A stretch of 64,000 bases of DNA from Halobacillus halophilus DSM 2266. GTDB lineage: Bacteria > Bacillota > Bacilli > Bacillales > Halobacillaceae. Where the stretch lies: NCBI RefSeq assembly GCF_000284515.1, contig NC_017668.1, positions 3,782,001-3,846,000 on the forward strand, written 5' to 3'. Shown one piece after another: positions 1 to 7,797 of the stretch. The notes below the pieces were generated by a model. That model did no database searches. It was given only the letters and a program-made list of their open reading frames with translations, and had not been told where the DNA came from. Positions within the stretch are counted from its first letter, which is position 1; each line of letters opens with the position of its first letter. Both the position numbers and the translations under genes were made by a program.

Positions 1-207
1 CCCTACCGAATACATGGTATGGAAAATTTGTACCACCTCTCCTTTCACTGGGTTAAGAAACATTCCATCAGCTGATTCGATGGCAATGCCTTCTCTCCTC
101 ATCTTTTGGGATAACACAGGAGTCGGCACTTCTCTCAGAGCTACAACCTTGCCACTCTTAGATGCCGCTAAGTTAACCTCCTCTTTTTTATTTCCAAAAA
201 GCTTCAT
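1..207 (-). CDS. PTS glucose-family EIIA component (partial, 3' end outside window)
   Basis: The 69 visible residues start MKLFGNKKEE and continue with a lipoyl-like beta-rich segment (SGKVVAL, GIAIES, GEVVQIF) typical of the N-terminal half of EIIA-Glc/Crr proteins. These relay phosphate from HPr to an EIIB domain in the cytoplasm. The phosphorylated histidines lie further downstream and are outside the window. The ATG is preceded by GGAGG at good spacing. Its promoter carries two TreR-type operators and a cre site, so the likely job is feeding phosphate to a trehalose permease lacking its own EIIA domain. That substrate is inferred from the operators, not from the protein. Confidence 0.85.
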   Translation of the reverse strand, partial: MKLFGNKKEEVNLAASKSGKVVALREVPTPVLSQKMRREGIAIESADGMFLNPVKGEVVQIFHTMYSVG

Positions 208-236
208 GAACGTGAGTCTTCCTCCAAATCACAAAC

Positions 237-298
237 TTGTATATACATCAATTACTTATGATTATAATTTGTATATACAAGTTTTGCAACCGTTAACA
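237..298 (-). promoter_or_regulatory. Promoter with two TreR-like operators and an overlapping cre site
   Basis: Reading the minus strand, a -35 TTGCAA (284-289) and a -10 TATAAT (261-266) are separated by 17 bp. The operator TTGTATATACAA (269-280) fills the spacer and a second copy with one mismatch lies at 237-248, downstream of the -10. This is the sequence known for TreR of B. subtilis. The stretch 284-298 (TTGCAACCGTTAACA) fits the cre consensus WTGNAANCGNWNNCW and covers the -35. Expected behaviour is trehalose induction and CcpA glucose repression. Confidence 0.75.
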
Positions 299-463
299 AA
301 ACATTCATAGTAGTCATCTATCACTCTTTCATCTTTCCAAAACCTGGTGACGTAACCTTTTTTAATAGGATATTACTAATTCTTAATGTATAGAGTAAAT
401 TTCCTTTTTATATAGCAGAAATTCGTGGTATATATTTAGAGTGTCGAAATATTTATTTTTTTG

Positions 464-652
464 GAAGAAGTGAGCCATCACAAAGGTAATTTCAAAAATC
501 CCGCCGGACCATGTTTGAACAAATGAATCTGAAAAATTACCTAATTGATCAATATATAAAGACAAAAAGGGCAAAACCATTGTGATACTTCCAGCAATAA
601 AAAAATTGGCAAACCACATAATCCATAAATTTTTTTGTTTGATGTTTTGTCC
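464..652 (-). pseudogene. Remnant of an MFS multidrug transporter (first ~60 codons)
   Basis: The reading frame encodes KQKNLWIMWFANFF, AGSITMVLPFLSLYI and GNFSDSFVQTWSG. This is the usual first transmembrane helix and following loop of 12-TM MFS drug transporters of the YqjV/MdtG kind. After about 62 residues the similarity stops and unrelated, hydrophobic-poor codons follow to a stop near 383. No other part of a transporter is present nearby. At its 5' side the frame runs straight into an extragenic repeat (from ~655), which has replaced the start codon region. I read this as a 5' fossil whose remainder has been deleted, possibly by rearrangement at the repeat. Confidence 0.6.
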
Positions 653-654
653 CA

Positions 655-990
655 AGGATAGAGAGAAGCGTCCGTTATTCTCACTCGGCTGAGCTGGTGG
701 GGAAATGGCGAGACTCCCATGAGAGAAGGAATCAGGTGAGATCCCGCAGGGAGTGAAACGAGCGAGGAAGCTCACCTTTCCCCCATAGGAAAGTGTTCAA
801 ATGTGGAATCACCACGAAAGACACGAACAGCATAAGCCGAGCATCAAAAGGAGGGTGATCTTTCCGTCCGTTGATGCTCGGCTTATGTCTCGAGTGTCTG
901 GGTGATGGAACAAGACGAGTTATTTCCCCGCCATTCCCTTCCTCATAGCGTAACGGACCCAAAGTATCTCGAAACCGAATCTTCAACAAT
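655..990 (+). repeat. Extragenic repeat, solo R-arm copy
   Basis: This is a single R-type arm of the composite repeat family found complete at 36428, 44226, 56469 and 59626. It begins with a GTCCGTTATT block, carries the GGTGGGGAAATGGCGAG ... GAGTTATTTCCCC outer inverted repeat, the AGATCCCGCAGGGAGTGAAA block and a central hairpin whose 16-base arms are CATAAGCCGAGCATCA and its complement. It ends in TATCTCGAAACCGAATCTT, a degenerate form of the terminal repeat. It lacks the L arm and the ~70-bp hairpin cassette. No open frame in it is conserved between copies. Confidence 0.8.
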
Positions 991-1115
991 CCGGCCCTAT
1001 AGCTCAATAAACTACTTTCGAAAAAATCAGCAGCCCCTTTTAACAGGGCTATATTTAATGTGGAAAGCATTTCTGTCTGTTAATATATGTGTATAGACAT
1101 ATTAGGAGGGATTGG

Positions 1116-1664
1116 ATGAAACAAGCCTTGCTCGTTATTGATTATACGAATGACTTTGTAGCTCATGAAGGGGCGTTAACCTGCGGGGAACCTGGGCAGA
1201 AGATTGAAGGAAGCCTCACTAAATTGTGTGAAGAATTCTTATCCAATGATGATTTTACGGTACTCGCGGTGGATCTTCACGAAGATAATGATCCATACCA
1301 TCCAGAAACAAAGCTTTTCCCACCTCATAATATTCGCGGTACTGAAGGCAGACGATTATACGGAGAGCTCCATCATTTGTATGAAAGAAGTCAGTTCAAA
1401 CCCAGCCTCTACTATATGGATAAAACCAGGTATAGTGCTTTCGCAGGAACAGATCTTGATATAAAACTGCGTGAAAGAGGAATTACAGATGTACATTTAT
1501 CAGGGGTCTGTACCGACATCTGTGTTCTCCACACAGCTGTTGATGCTTACAACCTTGGCTATAATCTTACAATTCATAAAGATGCTGTAGCCAGTTTTAA
1601 TCAACCTGGTCACGAATGGGCTCTTGGACATTTTGAATCCGTATTAGGAGCCACTATTAGATAA
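1116..1664 (+). CDS. pncA: Nicotinamidase
   Basis: This 182-residue cytoplasmic isochorismatase-fold hydrolase converts nicotinamide to nicotinate in the NAD salvage pathway. Catalytic residues are visible: Asp in VIDYTNDF, Lys in MDKTRYSAF and Cys in SGVCTDICV. The metal-site residues lie around AVDLHEDND. Length and sequence closely follow B. subtilis PncA (YueJ, 183 aa), including LTCGEPG and FPPHNIRGTEG. The ATG at 1116 has TTAGGAGGG upstream; an in-frame ATG at 1089 has no ribosome-binding site and was not used. The gene is monocistronic and followed by a terminator. Confidence 0.95.
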   Translation: MKQALLVIDYTNDFVAHEGALTCGEPGQKIEGSLTKLCEEFLSNDDFTVLAVDLHEDNDPYHPETKLFPPHNIRGTEGRRLYGELHHLYERSQFKPSLYYMDKTRYSAFAGTDLDIKLRERGITDVHLSGVCTDICVLHTAVDAYNLGYNLTIHKDAVASFNQPGHEWALGHFESVLGATIR

Positions 1665-1668
1665 ACCT

Positions 1669-1706
1669 AAGACCGTCTTAGAAGTTCAAGGCGGTCTTTT
1701 TATTTT
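1669..1706 (+). terminator. Rho-independent terminator of pncA
   Basis: AAGACCG pairs with CGGTCTT across a ~16-base loop region that also pairs in part. A run of T with few interruptions follows. Confidence 0.75.
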
Positions 1707-1805
1707 TATATTTTCAAACCGGCTTCTCTATGTTTCCTATTAAAGGATGTTATGGTATAGTATTTCGAGTGTCTAAATATTTTACGAGAAAGGAAGGGAC
1801 AAAGA

Positions 1806-3167
1806 ATGAATGAGAACCCCCTCCCTTCAAATAAACACTTCCGTACGGTGCTCATTTTGAGTGCTTCTATCCTGATAGTCGTTATGAATACCACTATGTT
1901 TAATATCGCATTACCCAATATCCTTAGAGACTTCTCTTTACAACCTTCAGAAGGGGCCTGGATTGTATCCGGATATTCAATTGTCCTTGCGATTTTTACG
2001 ATTACATTCACTCGTCTTTCTGATTACCTTCCCATACGAAAGCTTCTGACCATCGGCATTTTAATCTTCGGTTTATCCTCCATTCTTGGCTTCTTTGCTG
2101 ACTCCTATCTCTGGCTGTTAATTGCGAGACTTTTCCAGGCCTCTGGCGCAGCAGCTATCCCCGGGTTATCGATGGTGTTCGCCGGAAGATATATTCCGAT
2201 GTCGCGCCGTGGAAGTGCTTATGCTTTAATTGCTTCCGCTACTTCATTAGGGTTTGGTCTTGGTCCTGTCGCGGGAGGTTTTATTACAGATTATTTAAAC
2301 TGGAATTTTTTATTTATCGTCACTATTTTAGTCGTTTTCGTCATCCCTGTTCTCTATAAATATATGCCGTTAGAAACTTCTACGAAAACTAGTTTTGATG
2401 TGTTGGGGGCTTTGCTTTCTGGAATCAGCGCCACCTTGTTTCTAATATATATATCTACCTTTAACAGTCTGTATCTTTTGGGCGGTTTGCTTTCTGCTGC
2501 CCTGCTCTGGTGGAGGATCAACAGAGCATCCACGCCTTTTATACAGCCTGCGTTAGTCATGAATAGACATTACCGCCGCATTGTTTTTATGAGTTATATC
2601 GGATTCACCCTCCATTTCGCTGTGTTATTCTTAATGCCTATCATGCTTGAACAAGTATATGATCGGGGAGCAGCTGCTATTGGGCTGATTATCTTTCCAG
2701 GAGCGATGCTTTCTGCGGTGGCCGCTATTTATGTTGGCCGGCTCATTGATGCATACGGAAACATTAAAGTACTCTTCCTGGCGCACGGGCTTTTACTAAT
2801 CTCCGCTCTTGTCTTTTTCTTGCTAGCAAGAATGAGCCCTTATATGATTATGCTGGCTTATATGTTTACTAGTTTTGGCTTTTCAAGTTTATCTTCCAGT
2901 TCCACAAACGAGGTGTCCCGAATATTACCAAGTGAGCAAATTGGTGCAGGGATAGGATTAAAGCAGCAGGTCCATTTTATAGGCAGCGCAACTGGATCCG
3001 TGCTGGCTGGTATTTTGCTTGAGCTGAATCGTCAGCCTTATACTGCTCAGGATTTCAGCCTCCCGTTTGGTATTCTAATCGTGCTCATGCTTGCTTCAAA
3101 CGTTGTCCTGATGGTCTATTCTGTTAGAATTAAGAAGTTTACACCCGTTCAAGAAATTGACATTTGA
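1806..3167 (+). CDS. MFS transporter, DHA2 (14-TM) family, TetL/QacA-like
   Basis: This 453-residue polytopic membrane protein is a proton-coupled drug or cation exporter of the major facilitator superfamily. It opens with an early helix and NTTMFNIALPNI, then the A-like motif RLSDYLPIRKLL. The antiporter motif region GLGPVAGG follows RYIPMSRRGSAY, an arrangement resembling TetL of Gram-positive bacteria. TetL-type proteins also exchange Na+/K+ for protons, which would suit a halophile, but substrate cannot be read from sequence. The start is supported by AAAGGAAGGGA. It stands alone between pncA and trhO, and no regulator gene is adjacent. Confidence 0.85.
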   Translation: MNENPLPSNKHFRTVLILSASILIVVMNTTMFNIALPNILRDFSLQPSEGAWIVSGYSIVLAIFTITFTRLSDYLPIRKLLTIGILIFGLSSILGFFADSYLWLLIARLFQASGAAAIPGLSMVFAGRYIPMSRRGSAYALIASATSLGFGLGPVAGGFITDYLNWNFLFIVTILVVFVIPVLYKYMPLETSTKTSFDVLGALLSGISATLFLIYISTFNSLYLLGGLLSAALLWWRINRASTPFIQPALVMNRHYRRIVFMSYIGFTLHFAVLFLMPIMLEQVYDRGAAAIGLIIFPGAMLSAVAAIYVGRLIDAYGNIKVLFLAHGLLLISALVFFLLARMSPYMIMLAYMFTSFGFSSLSSSSTNEVSRILPSEQIGAGIGLKQQVHFIGSATGSVLAGILLELNRQPYTAQDFSLPFGILIVLMLASNVVLMVYSVRIKKFTPVQEIDI

Positions 3168-3253
3168 AATTTAAGATCGAATCGAATATGATTGAGTATG
3201 GACATTTATGCTAATAACTGATATATATAGATCCAATATAGGAGGAATCACTT

Positions 3254-4195
3254 ATGAGCTCAAAAGATTATCGAGTTCTGCTGTATTATAAGTATGTCGA
3301 CCTTCCTGATTATGAAGAATACTGTCAAAACCACCTGAAGTTCTGTAAAGACCTTGGTCTTAAAGGACGAATTATTGTAGCTCCAGAAGGAATAAACGGA
3401 ACCGTTTCCGGCACTGTGGAGCAAGTTGAGCAATATATGGACTACGTCCGCTCAGATGAACGTTTTGCAGATATCCAGTTTAAGATGGATGAACATGAGG
3501 GCCATGCCTTTAAGAAGATGCATTGCCGTGTGAAACCAGAACTTGTAAACTGGAGCATTGAAAATGATGATATTGATCCGAAAGAATTCGGTGGAAAACA
3601 CGTAAAACCAAAAGAATTCTATGAGCTTCTTCAAGAAGATGACACGGTGGTTATTGATGGTCGTAATGAATATGAATACCGTATCGGTCATTTCCGTAAC
3701 GCGATCCGTCCAGAAGTGAACCACTCTCGCGAGTTTCCAGAATGGATTGCTGAAAACGCAGATCAGTGGAAAGATAAGCGAGTGATCACCTACTGCACAG
3801 GTGGAATTCGCTGTGAAAAGCTGACTGGAATATTGAAGAAGAATGGTGTAGAGGATGTCTATCAACTAGAAGGTGGAATTAATACGTACAGCAAGGATCC
3901 TGAAGTAAAGGGTCAGCTTTTTGATGGTAAAATGTACGTGTTTGACGAACGTATCTCTGTACCTATTAATCAGATAGAGGAAAAAGTTGTCGCAGAGTGT
4001 GAACACTGCGGTAAACAAGAAGACCGCATGATCAATTGCAGTAACCCTGTGTGTAATAGACAATACGTTTGTTGCGAGGACTGTGAAGAAAAGCATCACG
4101 CGGCATGTACAGTAGAATGTAAAGAGCACCCGGAAAATCGCTGGGATGCTGAGCAAAAAAAACAAATTGATAAGTATGACAGGGTTTCTAAATAA
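3254..4195 (+). CDS. trhO: tRNA uridine(34) hydroxylase (rhodanese-like)
   Basis: This 313-residue cytoplasmic enzyme of the TrhO (YceA/YbfQ) family makes 5-hydroxyuridine at the wobble position of tRNAs, using prephenate-independent O2 chemistry. An N-terminal acylphosphatase-like domain (EGINGTVSG) precedes a rhodanese domain (~115-215) with the active-site loop YCTGGIRCEKLTG containing the catalytic Cys. A C-terminal Cys-rich tail (CEHCG, CSNPVCNRQYVCCEDC, HHAAC) probably binds zinc, as in other Bacillus homologues. GGAGGAATCACTT precedes the ATG. The gene shares a bidirectional terminator with the convergent gene downstream. Confidence 0.93.
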   Translation: MSSKDYRVLLYYKYVDLPDYEEYCQNHLKFCKDLGLKGRIIVAPEGINGTVSGTVEQVEQYMDYVRSDERFADIQFKMDEHEGHAFKKMHCRVKPELVNWSIENDDIDPKEFGGKHVKPKEFYELLQEDDTVVIDGRNEYEYRIGHFRNAIRPEVNHSREFPEWIAENADQWKDKRVITYCTGGIRCEKLTGILKKNGVEDVYQLEGGINTYSKDPEVKGQLFDGKMYVFDERISVPINQIEEKVVAECEHCGKQEDRMINCSNPVCNRQYVCCEDCEEKHHAACTVECKEHPENRWDAEQKKQIDKYDRVSK

Positions 4196-4210
4196 CTTGA
4201 AATCTTCGTA

Positions 4211-4248
4211 AAAAAACTCGCCTTGACTCAAACTCAGGCGAGTTTTTT
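4211..4248. terminator. Bidirectional terminator between trhO and the YrvL-like gene
   Basis: The inverted repeat AACTCGCCT/AGGCGAGTT is flanked by A and T runs on both sides, so it can end transcripts from both convergent genes. Confidence 0.85.
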
Positions 4249-4683
4249 AGTTTGTTTCTTTTCATCAAACACATAATCGGCAGTAACTAGAAGGAAGGTA
4301 AAAAACCATTCTGACCACAACACCATTGTCACTTGAGAGACAAGTTCATCTACTGTGTAAATCGTCAGCCAGGTAAATAATAAATCAATAAAAATACGCC
4401 AAATCAAAAATACAGAAGGAGAAGGTTTACTATATAAGCTGATCATTTTAACGATTTTGGCTGCCGCTTCAAAGAGCAATCCCAGAATAAAAATAAGCAC
4501 TCCAAACAAGATCAGTGACGAGACAGATTCATACGAAACTCCCATCAGTTGAAATAGACCGACCATGCCAAAGAAAAATACGCCAAATATTATGGTTATT
4601 CCAAGCAGAAGCAGGAAGCCAACACTTATAAATACCTCGGACTTATCTTTTCTAAAAGAATGACGAAATCTATGTTTTTTCAT
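4234..4683 (-). CDS. Small multipass membrane protein, YrvL-like
   Basis: The 149-residue product has a basic N-terminus followed by about four hydrophobic segments (VGFLLLLGITIIFGVFFFG, SLILFGVLIFILGLLFEA, a central IWRIFIDLLFTWLTIYTV and a last near WSEWFFTFLLV). The block FGVFFFGMVGLFQLMGV plus SLILF resembles the YrvL family of regulatory membrane proteins as I remember it, but no partner gene of that system is nearby. The start is preceded by GGGAGGAGAAGA. It lies downstream of the S51 peptidase, separated by a strong hairpin, so it may be transcribed on its own. Function is not known. Confidence 0.6.
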   Translation of the reverse strand: MKKHRFRHSFRKDKSEVFISVGFLLLLGITIIFGVFFFGMVGLFQLMGVSYESVSSLILFGVLIFILGLLFEAAAKIVKMISLYSKPSPSVFLIWRIFIDLLFTWLTIYTVDELVSQVTMVLWSEWFFTFLLVTADYVFDEKKQTKKLA

Positions 4684-4721
4684 TCTTCTCCTCCCTCATA
4701 GTCCCCATTATATCCTTTAAC

Positions 4722-4764
4722 TTCCACCTCAGGTCATCCATAAATTGGATGACCTGAGGTGGAA
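4722..4764. repeat. Perfect 19-bp inverted repeat, 5-base loop
   Basis: TTCCACCTCAGGTCATCCA is followed by TAAAT and its exact complement. It lies between two minus-strand genes. No proper T run follows on either strand, so it is a weak intrinsic terminator at best; an mRNA-processing or stability hairpin is an alternative. Confidence 0.7.
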
Positions 4765-4779
4765 AAGTTTACCTAACCT

Positions 4780-5415
4780 TTAGTAGTGGCTTTCTATATG
4801 AATATAGCCTTCTATATCGTTAAGGCTTCCATTTTTCAAATAAACTCCTGAGTTTTCTGCAATTCCATATCCTTTGGCTACATCAGTCTTCTGCACAGCC
4901 GCTTTCAGATTCACTTCCTCTTCCCATTCAAGATAATGAGCTGAAATCACTACATCAGAGAGAATACCTAAACCTTTTTCGAAGAGCTGGACTTCTTGAT
5001 CGTTATCGTTAGGAGAAATAACACATTCTTCTGGGGAGATCAGTGCTCCCGCTGAGAATCCTGCTAAAGGTTTCCCCTCTTCAAACAAATTTCTTACTAC
5101 TTCCCCAACCGACGTTTCTACAATAAATCTCCTGTATAAAACAGTGTCTCCTCCCCCTATGATAACTGCATCTGACTCTTTGAGAGCGGCTAAATCCTCT
5201 GAAGAATATTCGTTTCTTAAAGGCAGATAATAAATTTCAGAATCGGAGAGACTTAAACAATCGGTGTAAAGGGGAAGGTAGTCTTCAGACCCCTCCCGCT
5301 CGATATAAAGGACAGCAATTTTGCTGCCCTCTGCTAACCTTTTAAATTTTTCTCCCAGGTTCGGTGTAAAGGGCGGCCCTGAACCAAATAAGAATAAATG
5401 AGTAGAGATTTTCAA
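4780..5415 (-). CDS. Peptidase S51 family protein (dipeptidase E/cyanophycinase-like)
   Basis: This 211-residue cytoplasmic serine peptidase of the class I glutamine amidotransferase-like fold carries the nucleophile elbow AGFSAGALI and the upstream GGGDT motif. Family members cleave N-terminal aspartyl dipeptides or related isoaspartyl bonds. Substrate here is not predictable. Translation starts at TTG: GGGGGGAGAAAG lies just upstream and no ATG is well placed. It is transcribed in the same direction as the kinase upstream (5474-6274), with a 58-bp gap. Confidence 0.8.
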   Translation of the reverse strand: MKISTHLFLFGSGPPFTPNLGEKFKRLAEGSKIAVLYIEREGSEDYLPLYTDCLSLSDSEIYYLPLRNEYSSEDLAALKESDAVIIGGGDTVLYRRFIVETSVGEVVRNLFEEGKPLAGFSAGALISPEECVISPNDNDQEVQLFEKGLGILSDVVISAHYLEWEEEVNLKAAVQKTDVAKGYGIAENSGVYLKNGSLNDIEGYIHIESHY

Positions 5416-5473
5416 CTTTCTCCCCCCTCTTTAAACATCTAATACTTAAATGTTTGTAAAGGATTATATGATC

Positions 5474-6274
5474 CTAATTCTTTGTTCGGTGAGCAGCATG
5501 ATAAGCAGAACCAATTCCTCGATCAAACGACAAGGCATAGACGATGGCGCTTGTTACAAATGACTTCGCTTTCCGAACGGCTTCTTCTACTGTTTTTCCT
5601 TTTGCAAGTTCTGCTGCAATGGCGGCGGAATAGGTACAGCCTGCTCCACTTGTATGAACGGTCTTTACACGCTCTGATTCAAGCTCTACCATACTTGTCC
5701 CGTCAAACAAAATATCAACAGCAGGATAGTCTTTTAAAGCACCGCCTTTAACAAGGACATAATCCGGCCCAAGACTTTGCAGATCACGCGCCAATGCCTT
5801 CATATCCTCAGGGCTTTCCGGCACAGGGGCATCTAATATCCGGGCTGCCTCCTGCAAGTTCGGGGTGATAATGGTAGCCATTGGCAGCAGTTCCTTCACC
5901 AGCGTATCAATAGCTTCATCTTTTAACAGTTGCGACCCCATTTTACCTACCATGACAGGATCAACGACTATATTTCTGACTTCAGAGTAACGAATCAGTT
6001 CAGCCGAACGCTTAATAATATCTTCGGTAAACAACATCCCTGTTTTAAGAGCGTCTACCCCTACATGTTCAAGAGACGCATACACCTGCGCTTCAATCGC
6101 TTCTAAAGACTGGGTAAAAATCCCTTGATTAGTTGTTTTATTATTAGCCACTATGGCTGTAATGGCGCTCATTCCATACACATCAAACTCTTCAAATGTC
6201 TTTAGGTCAGCCTGGATTCCCGCACTTCCTTGTGACGCAGAACCTGCAATGGACAATACTCTTGGTATACTCAT
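5474..6274 (-). CDS. pdxK: Pyridoxal/hydroxymethylpyrimidine kinase, PdxK type
   Basis: This 266-residue ribokinase-superfamily enzyme phosphorylates pyridoxal/pyridoxine and possibly HMP. The N-terminal substrate motif SIAGSASQGSAGIQADLKTF, the anion-hole Asp in VVDPVMVGK and the C-terminal TSGAGCTYSAAIAAEL are all present. The GAGC form with Cys is the signature of B. subtilis and Staphylococcus PdxK, whereas true ThiD has GTGC; this favours a vitamin B6 role. No other thiamine or B6 gene is adjacent. The start is supported by GAGGGGATAA upstream. Confidence 0.82.
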   Translation of the reverse strand: MSIPRVLSIAGSASQGSAGIQADLKTFEEFDVYGMSAITAIVANNKTTNQGIFTQSLEAIEAQVYASLEHVGVDALKTGMLFTEDIIKRSAELIRYSEVRNIVVDPVMVGKMGSQLLKDEAIDTLVKELLPMATIITPNLQEAARILDAPVPESPEDMKALARDLQSLGPDYVLVKGGALKDYPAVDILFDGTSMVELESERVKTVHTSGAGCTYSAAIAAELAKGKTVEEAVRKAKSFVTSAIVYALSFDRGIGSAYHAAHRTKN

Positions 6275-6389
6275 ACTTAATTATCCCCTCTCGTAATCTT
6301 ATTTAAATTGTAACAAATACTTTTTTCCAGAATCTATTCATACCTTATTTTTTTACTGTAAAATTAATAACGTGAGGAGGGATGAACCT

Positions 6390-6734
6390 ATGCAAACCTT
6401 TACCCAGAATGTCCTGAAGATTATTAAGCTGATACCTGAAGGAAAGGTGATGACCTACGGGCAGATAGCGCGGCTAGCCGGCAACCCTCGTGCAGCAAGA
6501 CAAGTATCCAGGCTCCTTCACTCCATGAGCCAAAAACACGAACTGCCGTGGCACAGGGTAATTAATGCCCAAGGAAAAATTGCCATTCAAAATGAGGAAG
6601 GTGCAGAGAATCAGCGAATGGCACTCGAAGATGAAGGTATACTCGTTATTCAATGGAGAATCAACTTGCAGGAATTCCAAGCAAGTGACTCCGAACTCCC
6701 TATTGATTCTAATATTCTGGAAGATCAATTATAA
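6390..6734 (+). CDS. Alkyltransferase-like protein (ATL; MGMT family without catalytic Cys)
   Basis: This 114-residue DNA-binding protein has the MGMT fold. The helix-turn-helix part is clear (GKVMTYGQIARLAG, ARQVSRLL), but the active-site PCHR of alkyltransferases reads LPWHRVI. Trp in place of Cys defines the ATL group, which binds O6-alkylguanine without repairing it and flags the lesion for nucleotide excision repair. GAGGAGGGATGAACCT precedes the ATG at 6390; the in-frame GTG at 6372 overlaps that ribosome-binding site and was not used. Only 31 bp separate it from the Fe-S nuclease gene that follows, so the two are probably co-transcribed. Confidence 0.9.
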   Translation: MQTFTQNVLKIIKLIPEGKVMTYGQIARLAGNPRAARQVSRLLHSMSQKHELPWHRVINAQGKIAIQNEEGAENQRMALEDEGILVIQWRINLQEFQASDSELPIDSNILEDQL

Positions 6735-6765
6735 TAAATGGTACATATGCAGTTGGAGGTTTTCT

Positions 6766-7701
6766 ATGTTTGAAATCAAGCCCTACCCCGAATTGTCCTG
6801 GTCCCTTTCGCGTCACAAGACAATGCTGACGTGTGTTCGTAAATATGCTTATGATTACTATTTTTCACATAATGGCTGGCTGAAAGATGCTGACTCTCTT
6901 GCACGACAAACCTATCGTTTGAAGAAGATTACCAATCTGGAGATGCATTTTGGGAGTGTCGTTCACGACCTGATCTATCAAACCATTCAGCAAGTTCTTA
7001 AAAATCAGCACATCCCAGATGAACAAGCCCTCACCGAGGAAATAAGGAGGCATTTAAATCGCGGTTTTATTGAATCCACTCGGAAAGAGCATTTATGGAT
7101 GAACCGCCCCAAACACTTCACGATGCTTCACGAGATCTATTATAGCCAATCCAATAAGCTTCCCGAGGCTAAAGTTAAGAAGATAACGAACCGTCTTCAG
7201 GCTACGGTTAAGAATTTTTACTCCAGCCGTTCTTTTCAAGACGTTTTAAATAAAAAGCACATGCGTTTTATCGAGTCAGAGGATTTCCGTTTTATGAAAG
7301 CCACTGGAGTTAAGATATTCATTGTGATGGATCTTGTCTATAAAGACTTACAAAAAGATCAATGGATCATTGTGGACTGGAAAACCGGTAAAGCTTCCGA
7401 TGAAGATCGAAACCAGCTCGCTCTTTACGCCTTGTATCTCAAAGAGAAATATGACATCTCGTCCATCGAGGATATCGTTATCCGTAATGAATACTTACTG
7501 GAAGGGACCCATATTGAATACCAACTAAAAGAACAGGATTTAATCAATGTCCAGCATCTATATCAAATCAGTATGGAGCAAATGAAAGCTTATCTGGAAG
7601 ATTCCTCTAAAAACAAGCCTCTTCCGATCGAGAATTTCCCCATGCAGGAGGACCCCCGGGTCTGCGCTCGTTGTAACTATCAAGAGCTATGCTTTCCATA
7701 A
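6766..7701 (+). CDS. PD-(D/E)XK superfamily nuclease with Fe-S type cysteines
   Basis: This 311-residue protein resembles the nuclease domain of AddB/RecB and Cas4. The core motif WIIVDWKTGKA gives the D...K pair, with an upstream acidic/His site near HFGSVVHDL. Cys in MLTCVRKYAYDYY and the C-terminal CARCNYQELC supply the four cysteines used in this group to bind a [4Fe-4S] cluster that clamps the fold. Such proteins are single-strand-directed nucleases. The ATG at 6766 has TTGGAGG upstream. The close upstream ATL gene points to a role in DNA repair; this is inference. Confidence 0.8.
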   Translation: MFEIKPYPELSWSLSRHKTMLTCVRKYAYDYYFSHNGWLKDADSLARQTYRLKKITNLEMHFGSVVHDLIYQTIQQVLKNQHIPDEQALTEEIRRHLNRGFIESTRKEHLWMNRPKHFTMLHEIYYSQSNKLPEAKVKKITNRLQATVKNFYSSRSFQDVLNKKHMRFIESEDFRFMKATGVKIFIVMDLVYKDLQKDQWIIVDWKTGKASDEDRNQLALYALYLKEKYDISSIEDIVIRNEYLLEGTHIEYQLKEQDLINVQHLYQISMEQMKAYLEDSSKNKPLPIENFPMQEDPRVCARCNYQELCFP

Positions 7702-7797
7702 TTCACCCTCCTTTTGACCTGTTCTTATGTTTTAAGCTCCGAAAAAAAGGCTACATAAGGAGTGGACAACATATCTATCGGAAGGAGTCGTTTTAGC

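Noticed and set aside
14-310. 98-codon plus-strand frame at the left edge
   Set aside because: It is antisense to the EIIA gene and its promoter; the minus-strand frame has a clear family match and ribosome-binding site.
732-1096. Open frames of 60-110 codons on both strands across the repeat at 655-990, and similar frames in the other repeat copies
   Set aside because: They arise because the arms are inverted repeats; frames are broken or shifted between copies.
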